Assembly (NCBI GenBank): GCA_028710495.1
Contig: JAQUST010000001.1
Span: 4,581-52,283 of the forward strand
DNA: 47,703 nt
Direction: 5' to 3'
DNA from: Clostridia bacterium
Lineage (GTDB): Bacteria; Bacillota; Clostridia; Christensenellales; CAG-917
Shown in pieces: positions 16,856 to 24,596 of this stretch (position 1 is its first letter; every line of letters begins with the position of its first letter). The position numbers were made by a program, and so were the translations under genes. A model generated the notes under the pieces. The model was given only the letters and a program-made list of their open reading frames with translations. It was not told the DNA's origin and ran no database searches.

Positions 16856-17879
16856 CATCGTCCTCCTCAAAAACAATCGGGCTGTCATCGCCCTCAACTG
16901 CGGCGAAAATTATAATATCTAGCGAATTTTCATCTTGTTCTGCTTTTATCTTCTGGTATTTCATAAGTTCTAAAATCGCAAGAAAAGTTGTCACAATATC
17001 ACTGCGGTCAAATCCTGCTTCAAACAATGAAAAAAACGATAAGGATTTTTCTTGAAGCAAACGCTCACGAATGCTGTTCATTTGGTCATACACTGAAAAT
17101 TTCTCTTTCATAACGGTTTTTGGGACTTCGTCATTTTTCATTTTGTCAGCTGAAATCAAAACTTGTGCAAATGCCTCGATAAGTTTTGGCAAAGAGAAAT
17201 TTGTGATTGCAACACGACAGTCTTTTTCAGTATATTTAGGTTCACGGTAAAAACGATTTATGGTCTCAATTCCTTTCAGTTTTTCCGCCTGCTCTTTCAT
17301 AAGCGCATACTCTTGTGCCTTTTGAATAAATGCGCGTTTGATAAGCTCAGGGTCATCCTCTTCCTCATTAAACTCTTCTTGAGGCAACGTACGCAATGAT
17401 TTTATGTAAATAAGTTCAGCCGCCATTGTGATAAACTCGCCTGCATACTCAAAGTCAAATTCGTCCTTGGGCGTATTCTTGATTATTTCAATATATTGCT
17501 TTGTAACATCAGACACAAAAATTTCTTCAATTGAAATTTTGGCTTCTTTGATAAGTGTCAAAAGCAAATCAAGCGGACCTTCAAAATCTGAAAGCTTGTA
17601 GACTACGGTTGGTCTGACAATAAACAAATCCTTGCTTTCATCATCCAACGGTTCTTGAAAAACTGCTCCGTTCAATGCTTTTGAGTTCTCTTTGTTTGAC
17701 TCTAGCGGTTGATTTTCTATTTTTGTGCTTTCAGGATTGTTTTCATCTATTTGTCGTTTGACATTGTAGCTGTCGACCCCGCTTTTTAGCGCATCCACAA
17801 AATTTGCCTCATTTTCGGCATCAGTTGCGCAATCATTCGTGTCATCAAGTGAAATTTGTTTTTTCAAATCATCACTCAT
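16842..17879 (-). CDS. scpA: Segregation and condensation protein A
   Basis: A 345-aa kleisin that bridges the Smc heads and carries ScpB. The conserved kleisin N-terminus VYKLSDFEGPLDLLLTLIKEAKISIEEIFVSDVT starts only near residue 95, followed by FITMAAELIYIKSLRTLP. The C-terminal winged helix ends in FLAILELMKYQKIKAEQDENSLDIIIF. The first 90 or so residues are an acidic, Asn/Ser-rich extension that ordinary ScpA proteins (about 250 aa) lack. Start at ATG 17879 with GGGGAG upstream; it forms an ATGA overlap with the M50 protease stop. The longer TTG-initiated frame has no SD. Confidence 0.94.
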   Translation of the reverse strand: MSDDLKKQISLDDTNDCATDAENEANFVDALKSGVDSYNVKRQIDENNPESTKIENQPLESNKENSKALNGAVFQEPLDDESKDLFIVRPTVVYKLSDFEGPLDLLLTLIKEAKISIEEIFVSDVTKQYIEIIKNTPKDEFDFEYAGEFITMAAELIYIKSLRTLPQEEFNEEEDDPELIKRAFIQKAQEYALMKEQAEKLKGIETINRFYREPKYTEKDCRVAITNFSLPKLIEAFAQVLISADKMKNDEVPKTVMKEKFSVYDQMNSIRERLLQEKSLSFFSLFEAGFDRSDIVTTFLAILELMKYQKIKAEQDENSLDIIIFAAVEGDDSPIVFEEDDDGEY

Positions 17880-18589
17880 ATAATCACTACTCCCCAAATT
17901 TTTGTCATAATTCCAAGCATCCAATTTCTGACTAAATTGATATACATTCCGAAGATGTCAAGGAACCAAATATATCTGCCCAACACATAACTTACTAAAA
18001 TCAGCCCAAGCAAAATGTATGTGCCGTAGCGACGCATAAATCTGCAAAAAGCACTGTTTGGAGCAAATGCTTCAATCACACGATAACCGTCCAAAGGATA
18101 AAGAGGCAATATATTGAATGCAGCAAGTGTAATATTAACTATCACTGCAAACAAAAATAAATAATATAAAAATTGATACAACCAAACAGTGAAACCGCTC
18201 CAAATTGTCACTTGAGCAAATATGCTTTGCACAACATTCAAAAGACCAAAGCATAAAAACGCAAGAATAACATTTGTTATAACACCTGAAATTGATACTA
18301 AAACAATATCGCGCTTTCTATGTCTAAAATTGTTTGGGTTGATTGGCACGGGTTTTGCCCAGCCTATGCCTGCCAACAAAATCATAAGCAATCCAACCAT
18401 ATCGAAATGCTTTGCGGGATTGAGTGTCAACCTTCCTTGAAGTTTTGCGGTGTTGTCACCACATTTGTACGCAACATAGCCGTGCGCACATTCGTGCAAC
18501 ATTATTGCGCCGAAAGCAGCAATCAAAACAGCCAAAGCCGTTGACAAGATTTCACTAAATGTTCCACTATTCAATATCAAACTAAGCAT
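17876..18589 (-). CDS. Site-2 protease family (M50) membrane metalloprotease
   Basis: A 237-aa intramembrane zinc protease of the M50 family. The zinc motif HECAH (32-36) lies in the first membrane helix, and the third ligand, Asp167, is in NILPLYPLDGYR. About six hydrophobic segments are predicted. This is the compact PDZ-less type (YwhC-like) regularly found upstream of scpA in Clostridia, distinct from the PDZ-containing RseP/RasP type. It resembles SpoIVFB in catalytic core only; no CBS domain is present, so a role in pro-SigK processing is unlikely from sequence. SD AAGGAAA precedes the ATG, and its stop overlaps the scpA start. Confidence 0.9.
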   Translation of the reverse strand: MLSLILNSGTFSEILSTALAVLIAAFGAIMLHECAHGYVAYKCGDNTAKLQGRLTLNPAKHFDMVGLLMILLAGIGWAKPVPINPNNFRHRKRDIVLVSISGVITNVILAFLCFGLLNVVQSIFAQVTIWSGFTVWLYQFLYYLFLFAVIVNITLAAFNILPLYPLDGYRVIEAFAPNSAFCRFMRRYGTYILLGLILVSYVLGRYIWFLDIFGMYINLVRNWMLGIMTKIWGVVII

Positions 18590-18621
18590 TATTTTTCCTT
18601 TTTAAGCATTCCATAGTCAAT

Positions 18622-18652
18622 CTTATTTTGTGTCACAAATATTCAAAATAAG
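18622..18652. promoter_or_regulatory. Inverted repeat upstream of the M50-scpA-scpB operon
   Basis: CTTATTTTG and CAAAATAAG (18622-18630, 18644-18652), 13 nt apart, 33-63 nt before the M50 start codon. No T-run follows on the - strand, so it reads better as an operator or leader hairpin than as the lysA terminator. Confidence 0.35.
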
Positions 18653-18750
18653 TCAAAACTAATTTGATTATTATAAGCTAACTTCTGTTTGTTTTTGTCC
18701 ATTTAAGATCGAACTTAATCTTTAATTCATTATTTTGCAAATTAAAGTTA

Positions 18751-20067
18751 TTATTTTTGCCAACTTGCAAAGCAGTTGTTACGAATCATATCTTCAAATG
18801 TCTGCGGTTTTACAATATAATCCGCTTTTCCATCTTTGACCAAAACCATCGGCGGAACTGCATTCAAGTTGTAGTTTGATGCCATCGAATAATTGTAAGC
18901 GCCTGTTGTGAACACCGCAACAATATCATCAAGTTCTGCCTTTTGCAGTTTGATATCCACACCAATCAAATCTCCGCTTTCACAACACTTACCGCAAATA
19001 GACACATTATCAGATAATGGCTCGTTGGCTTTGTTTGCAATAATAGCAGAATACTCTGACTGATACAGTGCAAAGCGTGGATTATCAAACATTCCACCAT
19101 CCACAGCAATATATTTTCTGACACCCAAATCTTTGATTGTGCCAACTGAATATAGTGTCACGCCTGCCTCACCAACAATAGCTCGACCTGGTTCAATGAT
19201 AAGCATTGGCTTTTTCAAACCGTATTCTGAAAGAGCTTTTGCAACGATTATTGCAAGATTTTTGACTGTGTGTGCATAACGGCGAGGCGTAAACATAGGG
19301 TCATCTCCTGCATAAAAAACTCCAAAACCTCCGCCCATATTCAAAACTTTTATTTCAATTCCGTCATCGCTGAGTCGCTTGACAAATTCAGTCATTGTTG
19401 CAACTGATGATTCATATGCCGAATAATCAAAAATTTGCGAACCTATATGACAGTGAATTCCCATAAATTCAAGATTTTCTGCGTCAACCATAATCTTGAT
19501 TGCTTTTTCTGCCTCATCACCTATCACAATGCCAAACTTGCTGTCAGCTTTTGCAGTTTGAACCGCCTCGTGAGTATGTGCAGTTACAAGCGGATTGACT
19601 CGGAGCAAAACGGTGGGCTTCTTTGATGCTTCGCTTGCAAATTTATTCAAACGCTCTATTTCACAAAAGCTGTCAACGACAATATAACCGATTTCGTTTT
19701 CTAGAGCCATTTTCAACTCGCTATCTGTTTTATTGTTGCCGTGCATAATTATTTTTGAAGGTTCAACTCCCGCCTTTAGTGCAGTAAACAACTCTCCACC
19801 CGACACAACGTCAGTGTAAAGCCCCTCACTTGACGTGATTTTGAGAACAGCTGTGTTGCATAAAGCTTTTGAAGCATACGCAACAGCGATTTCGCCTTCG
19901 CCATATCCTTCTTTCAAGCCCGAAACGAATGCGCGTGAAACTTCTCTTATGTAGGATTCATCCAAAACATAAAGCGGAGTTCCAAATTTTTCTCTTAGTT
20001 CAACTGCAGAAACTCCTCCGATAATGAGCTGCCCGTTTTCAATTTTCAAAGTTTCTCTTGTGTTCAT
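18751..20067 (-). CDS. lysA: Diaminopimelate decarboxylase
   Basis: A 438-aa PLP-dependent, fold-III decarboxylase that turns meso-diaminopimelate into L-lysine. Lys67 in VAYASKAL binds PLP. HGNNKTDSEL, GIHCHIGSQIFD, LNMGGGFG and EPGRAIVGEAG follow. The second-site catalytic Cys is in GKCCESGD. Length is typical. SD AGGAG precedes the ATG. It appears monocistronic. Together with the DNPR motif in MurE it indicates a DAP pathway in this cell. Confidence 0.95.
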   Translation of the reverse strand: MNTRETLKIENGQLIIGGVSAVELREKFGTPLYVLDESYIREVSRAFVSGLKEGYGEGEIAVAYASKALCNTAVLKITSSEGLYTDVVSGGELFTALKAGVEPSKIIMHGNNKTDSELKMALENEIGYIVVDSFCEIERLNKFASEASKKPTVLLRVNPLVTAHTHEAVQTAKADSKFGIVIGDEAEKAIKIMVDAENLEFMGIHCHIGSQIFDYSAYESSVATMTEFVKRLSDDGIEIKVLNMGGGFGVFYAGDDPMFTPRRYAHTVKNLAIIVAKALSEYGLKKPMLIIEPGRAIVGEAGVTLYSVGTIKDLGVRKYIAVDGGMFDNPRFALYQSEYSAIIANKANEPLSDNVSICGKCCESGDLIGVDIKLQKAELDDIVAVFTTGAYNYSMASNYNLNAVPPMVLVKDGKADYIVKPQTFEDMIRNNCFASWQK

Positions 20068-20108
20068 AAAATACTCCTGTGCAAGTATAGCCTAATAAAA
20101 TATATTAG

Positions 20109-20140
20109 ATTATATTAACATAGTATAAGTTTCAAGTCAA
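20109..20140 (-). promoter_or_regulatory. Probable SigA promoter of lysA
   Basis: TATAAT at 20114-20109, about 42 bp before the lysA ATG. Candidate -35 hexamers overlap: TTGAAA at 15 bp and TTGACT at 20 bp, neither at ideal spacing. The leader would be only about 35 nt, too short for a lysine riboswitch. Confidence 0.4.
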
Positions 20141-20285
20141 GAATTTGTATTTCGACAATTCACATTTTATATTGATTTTTTTAAATATTTTTTTGCAAAT
20201 TTACATATAAAACAACCCGCATTTTATTGTTTTATTGAGTCGTATAGTTTTGTTAATTGAGTTATTTTGGAAATATATTGCTTTT

Positions 20286-20407
20286 GCAAACCGCATTGAT
20301 TTACAAATCGTATTGCTTTTGTAAACCGTTTTGTAAACCGTATTGAGTTGCAAACCGTATTGAGTTCGCAAGTCTTATTTCTTTTGCAAACCGTATTGCA
20401 TTAGCAA
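20286..20407. repeat. 18-bp imperfect tandem repeats, about 7 units
   Basis: Units resembling GCAAACCGTATTGAGTTT begin near 20286, 20303, 20321, 20333, 20350, 20368, 20386 and 20404, mostly 17-18 bp apart with one 12-bp unit. There are no unique spacers, so this is a degenerate minisatellite and not a CRISPR array. It lies just upstream of a terminator in non-coding DNA. Confidence 0.75.
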
Positions 20408-20442
20408 TAAAACAAAGAGTAAGCAAATTGCTTACTCTTTGT
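20407..20442 (-). terminator. Intrinsic terminator of the dacF-like gene
   Basis: A 12-bp stem ACAAAGAGTAAG / CTTACTCTTTGT (20412-20423, 20431-20442) with a 7-nt loop; on the - strand it continues into TTTATT. It lies about 200 bp after the stop codon. Confidence 0.75.
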
Positions 20443-20639
20443 TCGAAACTTACCAAAAATGTTTTTTGGTTTTTCTATTCATATCTTTGCTCTTTGTCAT
20501 TTTCATTCACGCATTATATATGACTCATAAAGCTTCTAATTCGCGTAATTACCAATAGTTCATAAACACTATAGACTTGTCTTCAAACGCTATCTGCCTC
20601 GTTTTCAAACTTTTCAGAGTCACTTTTTTATATCAATCT

Positions 20640-21848
20640 TTACCATTCGCCAACAATTCGTTTTATATCATCAAGGAATGTTGCTTTCTTTATGTCTTCT
20701 GCCAACACGGCGGAGACCTCATCAACCACCTTATTATCTTTCAGCACATAAATTTTGCCAACGACATCACCCTTTGACAAAGGAGCTGTGATTGTTTGCG
20801 AAAACTCGTATTTCAATTCCCATTTTGCTTCATCTCCGCTCTTTTGGAATGCGCAAATATTTCGTTCGGCAACAATTTTTGCTCTAGTCGATTTTCCGCG
20901 TAAAACCTCAACGCTGTTTTCTATTTCAGTATCATTGGCAAGCAATACTTTGTTTTGATAATTTCCGAAAGCATAGTTCAACATCTTTGATGCATCAGCA
21001 AATCTAACTTTCGAATTATCTTCGCCTATGACAACAGCAACTATTCTCATATCTTTTCTAACCGCGGTTGCCGAAACACAAAACTTTGCTTCATTGGTAA
21101 ATCCTGTTTTTCCGCCATCGCAACCCTTGTAGAATCTAACGAGTTTGTTTGTGTTTGTTATAGTTGTTTTGCGTCCGTCTGGATGAGCGTAATCTTCAAG
21201 CCATATGCGTGAAAACTTGAAATAGTCATTATGTTTGACGAGTTCTCTTGTCATAATCGAAACATCTTTGGCACAAGAAAAGTTTTCAGGAGCAGGCAAA
21301 CCCGTGCAGTTTGAAAAATGAGTATTCTTCATTCCAAGTTCTGCGGCGCGTTTGTTCATAAGATTGACAAATGCCATTTCACTTCCGCTCAAGTGTTCAG
21401 ACAAAGCAACAGCTCCATCATTTGCCGAAGCCACAACGACTGCTTTCAAAATATCTGCAAGTTTGTGCTGCGAATTTGCATCCAAAAACACCTGACTACC
21501 ACCCATTCCAGCAGCTTCTGCGCTGACAGTGACCATATCTTCCATTTTCATCTTGCCACTGTCTATTGCTTCAAATGTCAAAAGCACAGTCATAATTTTA
21601 GACATACTTGCTATTGGAAGCTTTTGATTAGCATTTTTTTCAAAAATCACTGTTCCGGTCTCAAAATCAACCAAATACGCTGACTTCGCGCTTACCGAAA
21701 GTACAGAGTTCTTTTCCGCTGCAACATTTTCGATTGCAACTTCAGGTTGCCCATTGTAAGCAAATGCGACTGATGGCATACTTATGACCATTAGAACAAT
21801 AAAAACCATCAGAAAAACACAGCTTATCCCAACTAAATTTTTTTTCAT
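20640..21848 (-). CDS. dacF: D-alanyl-D-alanine carboxypeptidase, DacF-like
   Basis: A 402-aa secreted S11-family carboxypeptidase. A signal peptide or anchor (about 6-31, ending in PSVAFA) precedes SMSK (Ser81 nucleophile), then SANDGA in place of the usual SGN, and GGKTGFT. A C-terminal PBP5 domain ends in an amphipathic tail. In Bacillus the order xerD-deoB-punA-dacF-spoIIA places DacF in forespore cortex synthesis; here spoIIM-deoB-dacF is kept, which favours the DacF assignment. The ATG at 21848 is preceded by GAGG inside a hairpin arm. A TTG-initiated extension of four codons is less likely. Confidence 0.88.
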   Translation of the reverse strand: MKKNLVGISCVFLMVFIVLMVISMPSVAFAYNGQPEVAIENVAAEKNSVLSVSAKSAYLVDFETGTVIFEKNANQKLPIASMSKIMTVLLTFEAIDSGKMKMEDMVTVSAEAAGMGGSQVFLDANSQHKLADILKAVVVASANDGAVALSEHLSGSEMAFVNLMNKRAAELGMKNTHFSNCTGLPAPENFSCAKDVSIMTRELVKHNDYFKFSRIWLEDYAHPDGRKTTITNTNKLVRFYKGCDGGKTGFTNEAKFCVSATAVRKDMRIVAVVIGEDNSKVRFADASKMLNYAFGNYQNKVLLANDTEIENSVEVLRGKSTRAKIVAERNICAFQKSGDEAKWELKYEFSQTITAPLSKGDVVGKIYVLKDNKVVDEVSAVLAEDIKKATFLDDIKRIVGEW

Positions 21849-21882
21849 AAAAAACCTCAACCTTTTTTCTTTTAGGTTGAGG
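21849..21882 (-). terminator. Terminator-like hairpin abutting the dacF start codon
   Basis: CCTCAACCT / AGGTTGAGG (9-bp stem, 21874-21882 and 21855-21863 on the + strand, about 10-nt A-rich loop) followed on the - strand by TTTTTT and directly by ATG. The dacF Shine-Dalgarno (GAGG) is part of the 3' arm. A TATAAT at 21892-21887 would start transcripts at the foot of this hairpin. It may be the deoB terminator, an attenuator, or a 5' mRNA structure. Confidence 0.7.
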
Positions 21883-22208
21883 AAAAATTATATTATTATG
21901 CAAAATCTGTAAATCTCGATTTGATGATATAAACCACTTAGTTTATTATGCCTTCAAAATCAACCTGTTTATACTTCAAATTTTATAGTTATCATAAATC
22001 ATAAAGTAAAAAATTTAACTCACACATATATTTTTAACTTTTAAATTGCATTTTTCGTTCACAACGAAATTTGGAGATTTGCGTCACTGTCAGTTTTTTT
22101 GTCTACTTCATTTTGGTCACAACAAAATCAGTATAAACGCGGTATTGACTAGTTTTTGTTTACAATTTATTTTATCAACAAAGTGATGCTAGCTATTTTT
22201 TAAAATCT
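21883..22208. other. Intergenic between deoB and dacF
   Basis: 326 bp, AT-rich. TATAAT at 21892-21887 with TTTACA 15 bp upstream is a possible dacF promoter. A small hairpin TTTCGTT-CAC-AACGAAA (22053-22069) lacks a T-run. Nothing else is recognised. Confidence 0.45.
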
Positions 22209-23336
22209 TTATTTTGTCAACAACTCTTCAGTTAAGTTTGCAATAAAGTCAAAGCCCTTGATTGTTCCAAGGTTTTTCGGCGCAATCTTTTTGCCATAAA
22301 GCAGGAACGGTACATCTTCTCTTGAGTGGTCAGTTGAAGGTGTTGAGGGGTCACAGCCATGGTCAGCGGTGATAATAAGCGCATCGCTATCTTTTAGTGA
22401 TGAAATAATTGTGTTTAGATAATCGTCGAATTCCTCAACGCATTTTCGATAGCCTGGAACATCATTGCGATGTCCATAAATCATATCCGTGTCAACAAGA
22501 TTGACAAAGACAAGTCCGTTAAAATCTTTTTCAATTTCTATCGAAACAGCTTCCAATCCTGCCCTGTTTGAATGAGATTCAATATGTTCCGTCAAGCCAC
22601 AACCACAGAATATATCTCTGATTTTGCCCACGCCTTTGACTTCAAATCCTTTTTCTTTCAAGCGGTCAAGCATTGTGGGAGCTTGAGGAGGTAATGAATA
22701 ATCACGACGGTTTGCGGTTCGATAATAGCCTTTTGCGCCGTATCTGAACGGGCGGGCAATAATTCGCCCAACACCAAAATCTTCCCCGCTCATAATTTCG
22801 CGAGCCTTTTCACACATCGCATATATTTCTTCAATTGAAATTTTGTCTTCATTGGCTGCTATCTGAAGTACACTGTCAGCAGATGTGTAAACTATTGGCT
22901 TATCTTCATTTGTGGATACATCGCCCATTTGAGCAATAATTTCCGTGCCGCTTGCTACGCAATTTCCAATAATTTGTCTTCCAAACGCTTTCTCAAGTTT
23001 TTCAATAATTTCCGTTGGAAAACCATTCGGGAAAGTAGGAAGCGGTTTCTTTGTGATAAGTCCAGCAATTTCAAAATGCCCAGTGACTGTATCTTTACCC
23101 ATAGATTTCTCAGTCAAACGAGCAAATTGTCCAAGAGGATTTTTCATCTTTGGAAGCACCAAAACGCCATCTATATTATTGATGCCAAGCGCAACCAAAT
23201 TGGGCACTTTAATGCCCTCTGATATGCTTAGATAAGTGTCACTGCCCTCGTCGCCATACTCCTTAGCGTCAATTGCTCCACCTATTCCAAAGCTGTCAAT
23301 AACAAGTATAAATACTCGAGATATAATTTTTTCCAT
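22209..23336 (-). CDS. deoB: Phosphopentomutase
   Basis: A 375-aa Mn-dependent mutase of the alkaline phosphatase superfamily. It interconverts (deoxy)ribose 1- and 5-phosphates in nucleoside catabolism. DSFGIGGAIDA near the N-terminus carries the first metal Asp; GKDTVTGHFEIAG, the catalytic-site YTSADSVLQIAA, NLVDTDMIYGHR and ITADHGCDPSTPSTDHSREDVP complete the signature. A TATAAT box ends 6 nt before the ATG, so the AAAGGT next to the ATG sits in the discriminator and is too close to act as an SD; the mRNA is probably leaderless. The start and promoter overlap the spoIIM 3' end. deoD or punA is absent. Confidence 0.95.
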   Translation of the reverse strand: MEKIISRVFILVIDSFGIGGAIDAKEYGDEGSDTYLSISEGIKVPNLVALGINNIDGVLVLPKMKNPLGQFARLTEKSMGKDTVTGHFEIAGLITKKPLPTFPNGFPTEIIEKLEKAFGRQIIGNCVASGTEIIAQMGDVSTNEDKPIVYTSADSVLQIAANEDKISIEEIYAMCEKAREIMSGEDFGVGRIIARPFRYGAKGYYRTANRRDYSLPPQAPTMLDRLKEKGFEVKGVGKIRDIFCGCGLTEHIESHSNRAGLEAVSIEIEKDFNGLVFVNLVDTDMIYGHRNDVPGYRKCVEEFDDYLNTIISSLKDSDALIITADHGCDPSTPSTDHSREDVPFLLYGKKIAPKNLGTIKGFDFIANLTEELLTK

Positions 23337-23342
23337 ACCTTT

Positions 23343-23370
23343 ATTATACTACAATCACGGGAAATAACAA
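23343..23370 (-). promoter_or_regulatory. SigA-type promoter of deoB
   Basis: TTGTTA (23370-23365), 16-bp spacer, TATAAT (23348-23343). The promoter overlaps the last codons of spoIIM. The predicted +1 is at the deoB ATG. Confidence 0.5.
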
Positions 23371-23967
23371 GCCCAATATTATGAAAATAACAAAATTGAA
23401 TGAGACATTTATTCCAAAAATAATAATCGTGTTTGACACTGAAGGTTTTAAGTTTGTAATTATATTTTTGCCTCGATTATTTACTGTTTTATTGTAACAG
23501 TAATTTGTGCAAGAGCATTCTTTATACCTGGTTATTTTTATAATCGCTACTGTCATATGAATCAAAGCAATAAAAAATACTGGTAAGTATATAAAAATTA
23601 AATTCAAAATTCCACTTATTCTGAAACAAGCGACAAGCACACACGCATATTTGCCTAAAAAGAAACCCATAAACCAAAATGTGCTCATTGCACAAATTGA
23701 TAAAGCGAAATTCACAACTGAAAGCAATAGAATCATATAAGCAGCAAGCTCAAACAGTGTAAATCTAAACAACATTTTGAAAGAACCATAGACAATATCG
23801 TTTGTATTTACGGATATAAACACGCCTTCGCATCCGATGATTGTTGCGCCAATTCCAAAAACTAGTCCCACTAAAAAAATAGATAAGCAAGATATCACTA
23901 ATTTTTTGTTTTCAATGATAAAAATTTTTGCGGTGGATATTGTCACATTTACGCGGATATTCTTCAC
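23344..23967 (-). CDS. spoIIM: SpoIIM-like membrane protein
   Basis: A 207-aa protein with about five hydrophobic segments (about 25-48, 68-90, 94-115, 118-145 and the C-terminal 180-207) and a short Cys-rich cytoplasmic loop near 152-158. Similarity to SpoIIM is loose: the GFFLGKYACVL...LIFIYLPVFFIAL region recalls the SpoIIM core. The position next to deoB and a near-perfect SigE promoter support it. SpoIIM forms the DMP complex with SpoIID and SpoIIP, which degrades septal peptidoglycan during engulfment. The start is GTG at 23967; there is no SD, and the SigE -10 element ends 5 nt before it, implying a leaderless mRNA. A different membrane protein remains possible. Confidence 0.55.
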   Translation of the reverse strand: MKNIRVNVTISTAKIFIIENKKLVISCLSIFLVGLVFGIGATIIGCEGVFISVNTNDIVYGSFKMLFRFTLFELAAYMILLLSVVNFALSICAMSTFWFMGFFLGKYACVLVACFRISGILNLIFIYLPVFFIALIHMTVAIIKITRYKECSCTNYCYNKTVNNRGKNIITNLKPSVSNTIIIFGINVSFNFVIFIILGLLFPVIVV

Positions 23968-23972
23968 AAAAC

Positions 23973-24001
23973 AATTTATGATTGTTTATCTCACAATATG
24001 A
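23973..24001 (-). promoter_or_regulatory. SigE promoter of spoIIM
   Basis: TCATATT (24001-23995), 14-bp spacer, CATAAATT (23980-23973). This fits the Bacillus SigE consensus KMATATT-N14-CATACAHT at nearly every position. The -10 is 5 nt from the GTG start codon. Confidence 0.8.
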
Positions 24002-24167
24002 AAATATAATACAAATTTCGATAAATAAAGCAAATTCCCAAATTTGATAAATTTTTTATCTATTGCTTTAATCGATAACTATTTTGTAACCGCATTTATT
24101 AAATAAGTTATTATAAAAAAGATAATTTATCTATATTTTTATATTTAGCGGTGTAAAACTGGCATTT

Positions 24168-24196
24168 ATTGACAAACTTTACCACTTTGCGACAAA
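24168..24196. promoter_or_regulatory. Two 0A-box-like sites upstream of the Spo0A-C gene
   Basis: TTTGTCAAT (complement of 24168-24176) and TTTGTCGCA (complement of 24188-24196) each match the Spo0A box TTTGTCRAA at 8 of 9 positions. They have the same orientation, are 20 bp apart, and lie in the divergent region between spoIIM and the stand-alone Spo0A DNA-binding gene. Confidence 0.4.
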
Positions 24197-24260
24197 AATG
24201 TTCGTTTCATTTGCCGCTAAGATTGTTATTATCACGGTATAAATAAATAAAGGATTGAAT

Positions 24261-24596
24261 ATGGACGATAAAACATTAAGTATTAGAAGCTATCTGCTTT
24301 CATTAGGCTTGTATCCAAACAAATGCGGATACCATTATATTTTTGAACTTATAAGGCTTGCTCTTGAGCGCGAAGAAATTCTTCCGCTCAAATATGTTGG
24401 CTATCCTCGAATATCAGAAAAATTTCTGAAAAGTTCTCCTGCTATAGAAAAAGATATACAAAACGCAATCAGTTATGCTTGGTTGCATTCGGATACTGAT
24501 AGACTTTATCAGGAATTTGGTGAAACTATTGATATGCGAAAAGGGAAACCCAGCAACAAGCATTTTCTTATGACGGCAATAGAGTCTCTAAGCTAG
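24261..24596 (+). CDS. Stand-alone Spo0A C-terminal (DNA-binding) domain protein
   Basis: A 111-aa protein aligning over nearly its whole length with the effector domain of Spo0A, the master regulator of sporulation. IRSYLLSLGLYPNKCGYHYIFELIRLAL matches its first helices, SPAIEKDIQNAISYAW (59-74) the recognition-helix region (Spo0A: TASRVERAIRHAIEVAW), and KGKPSNKHFLMTAIESL (94-110) the last helix. There is no phosphoacceptor receiver domain. Start at ATG 24261, 6 nt after AAAGGA. It could bind 0A boxes constitutively, compete with or dimerise with full-length Spo0A, or be the lineage's degraded spo0A, which normally lies beside spoIVB. The recognition helix differs at the two Spo0A arginines, so its target may differ. 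Confidence 0.8.
   Translation: MDDKTLSIRSYLLSLGLYPNKCGYHYIFELIRLALEREEILPLKYVGYPRISEKFLKSSPAIEKDIQNAISYAWLHSDTDRLYQEFGETIDMRKGKPSNKHFLMTAIESLS

Larger units (their letters stand above)
20068..20639. other. Intergenic between dacF-like gene and lysA
   Basis: 572 bp. It holds the lysA promoter, an AT-rich stretch, the 18-bp tandem repeats (20286-20407) and the terminator of the dacF-like gene (20407-20442). The remaining 200 bp next to the dacF-like stop codon shows nothing recognisable. Confidence 0.6.

Noticed and set aside
17876-18589. M50 protease as SpoIVFB
   Set aside because: It has the bare catalytic core and sits with scpAB; no CBS domain or spoIVFA neighbour, so the general site-2 protease call is safer.
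20068-20140. Lysine riboswitch upstream of lysA
   Set aside because: The leader between the likely promoter and the start codon is about 35 nt, far too short for an L-box.
20286-20407. Possible CRISPR array
   Set aside because: Units are only 17-18 bp, imperfect, and have no unique spacers; no cas genes are present.
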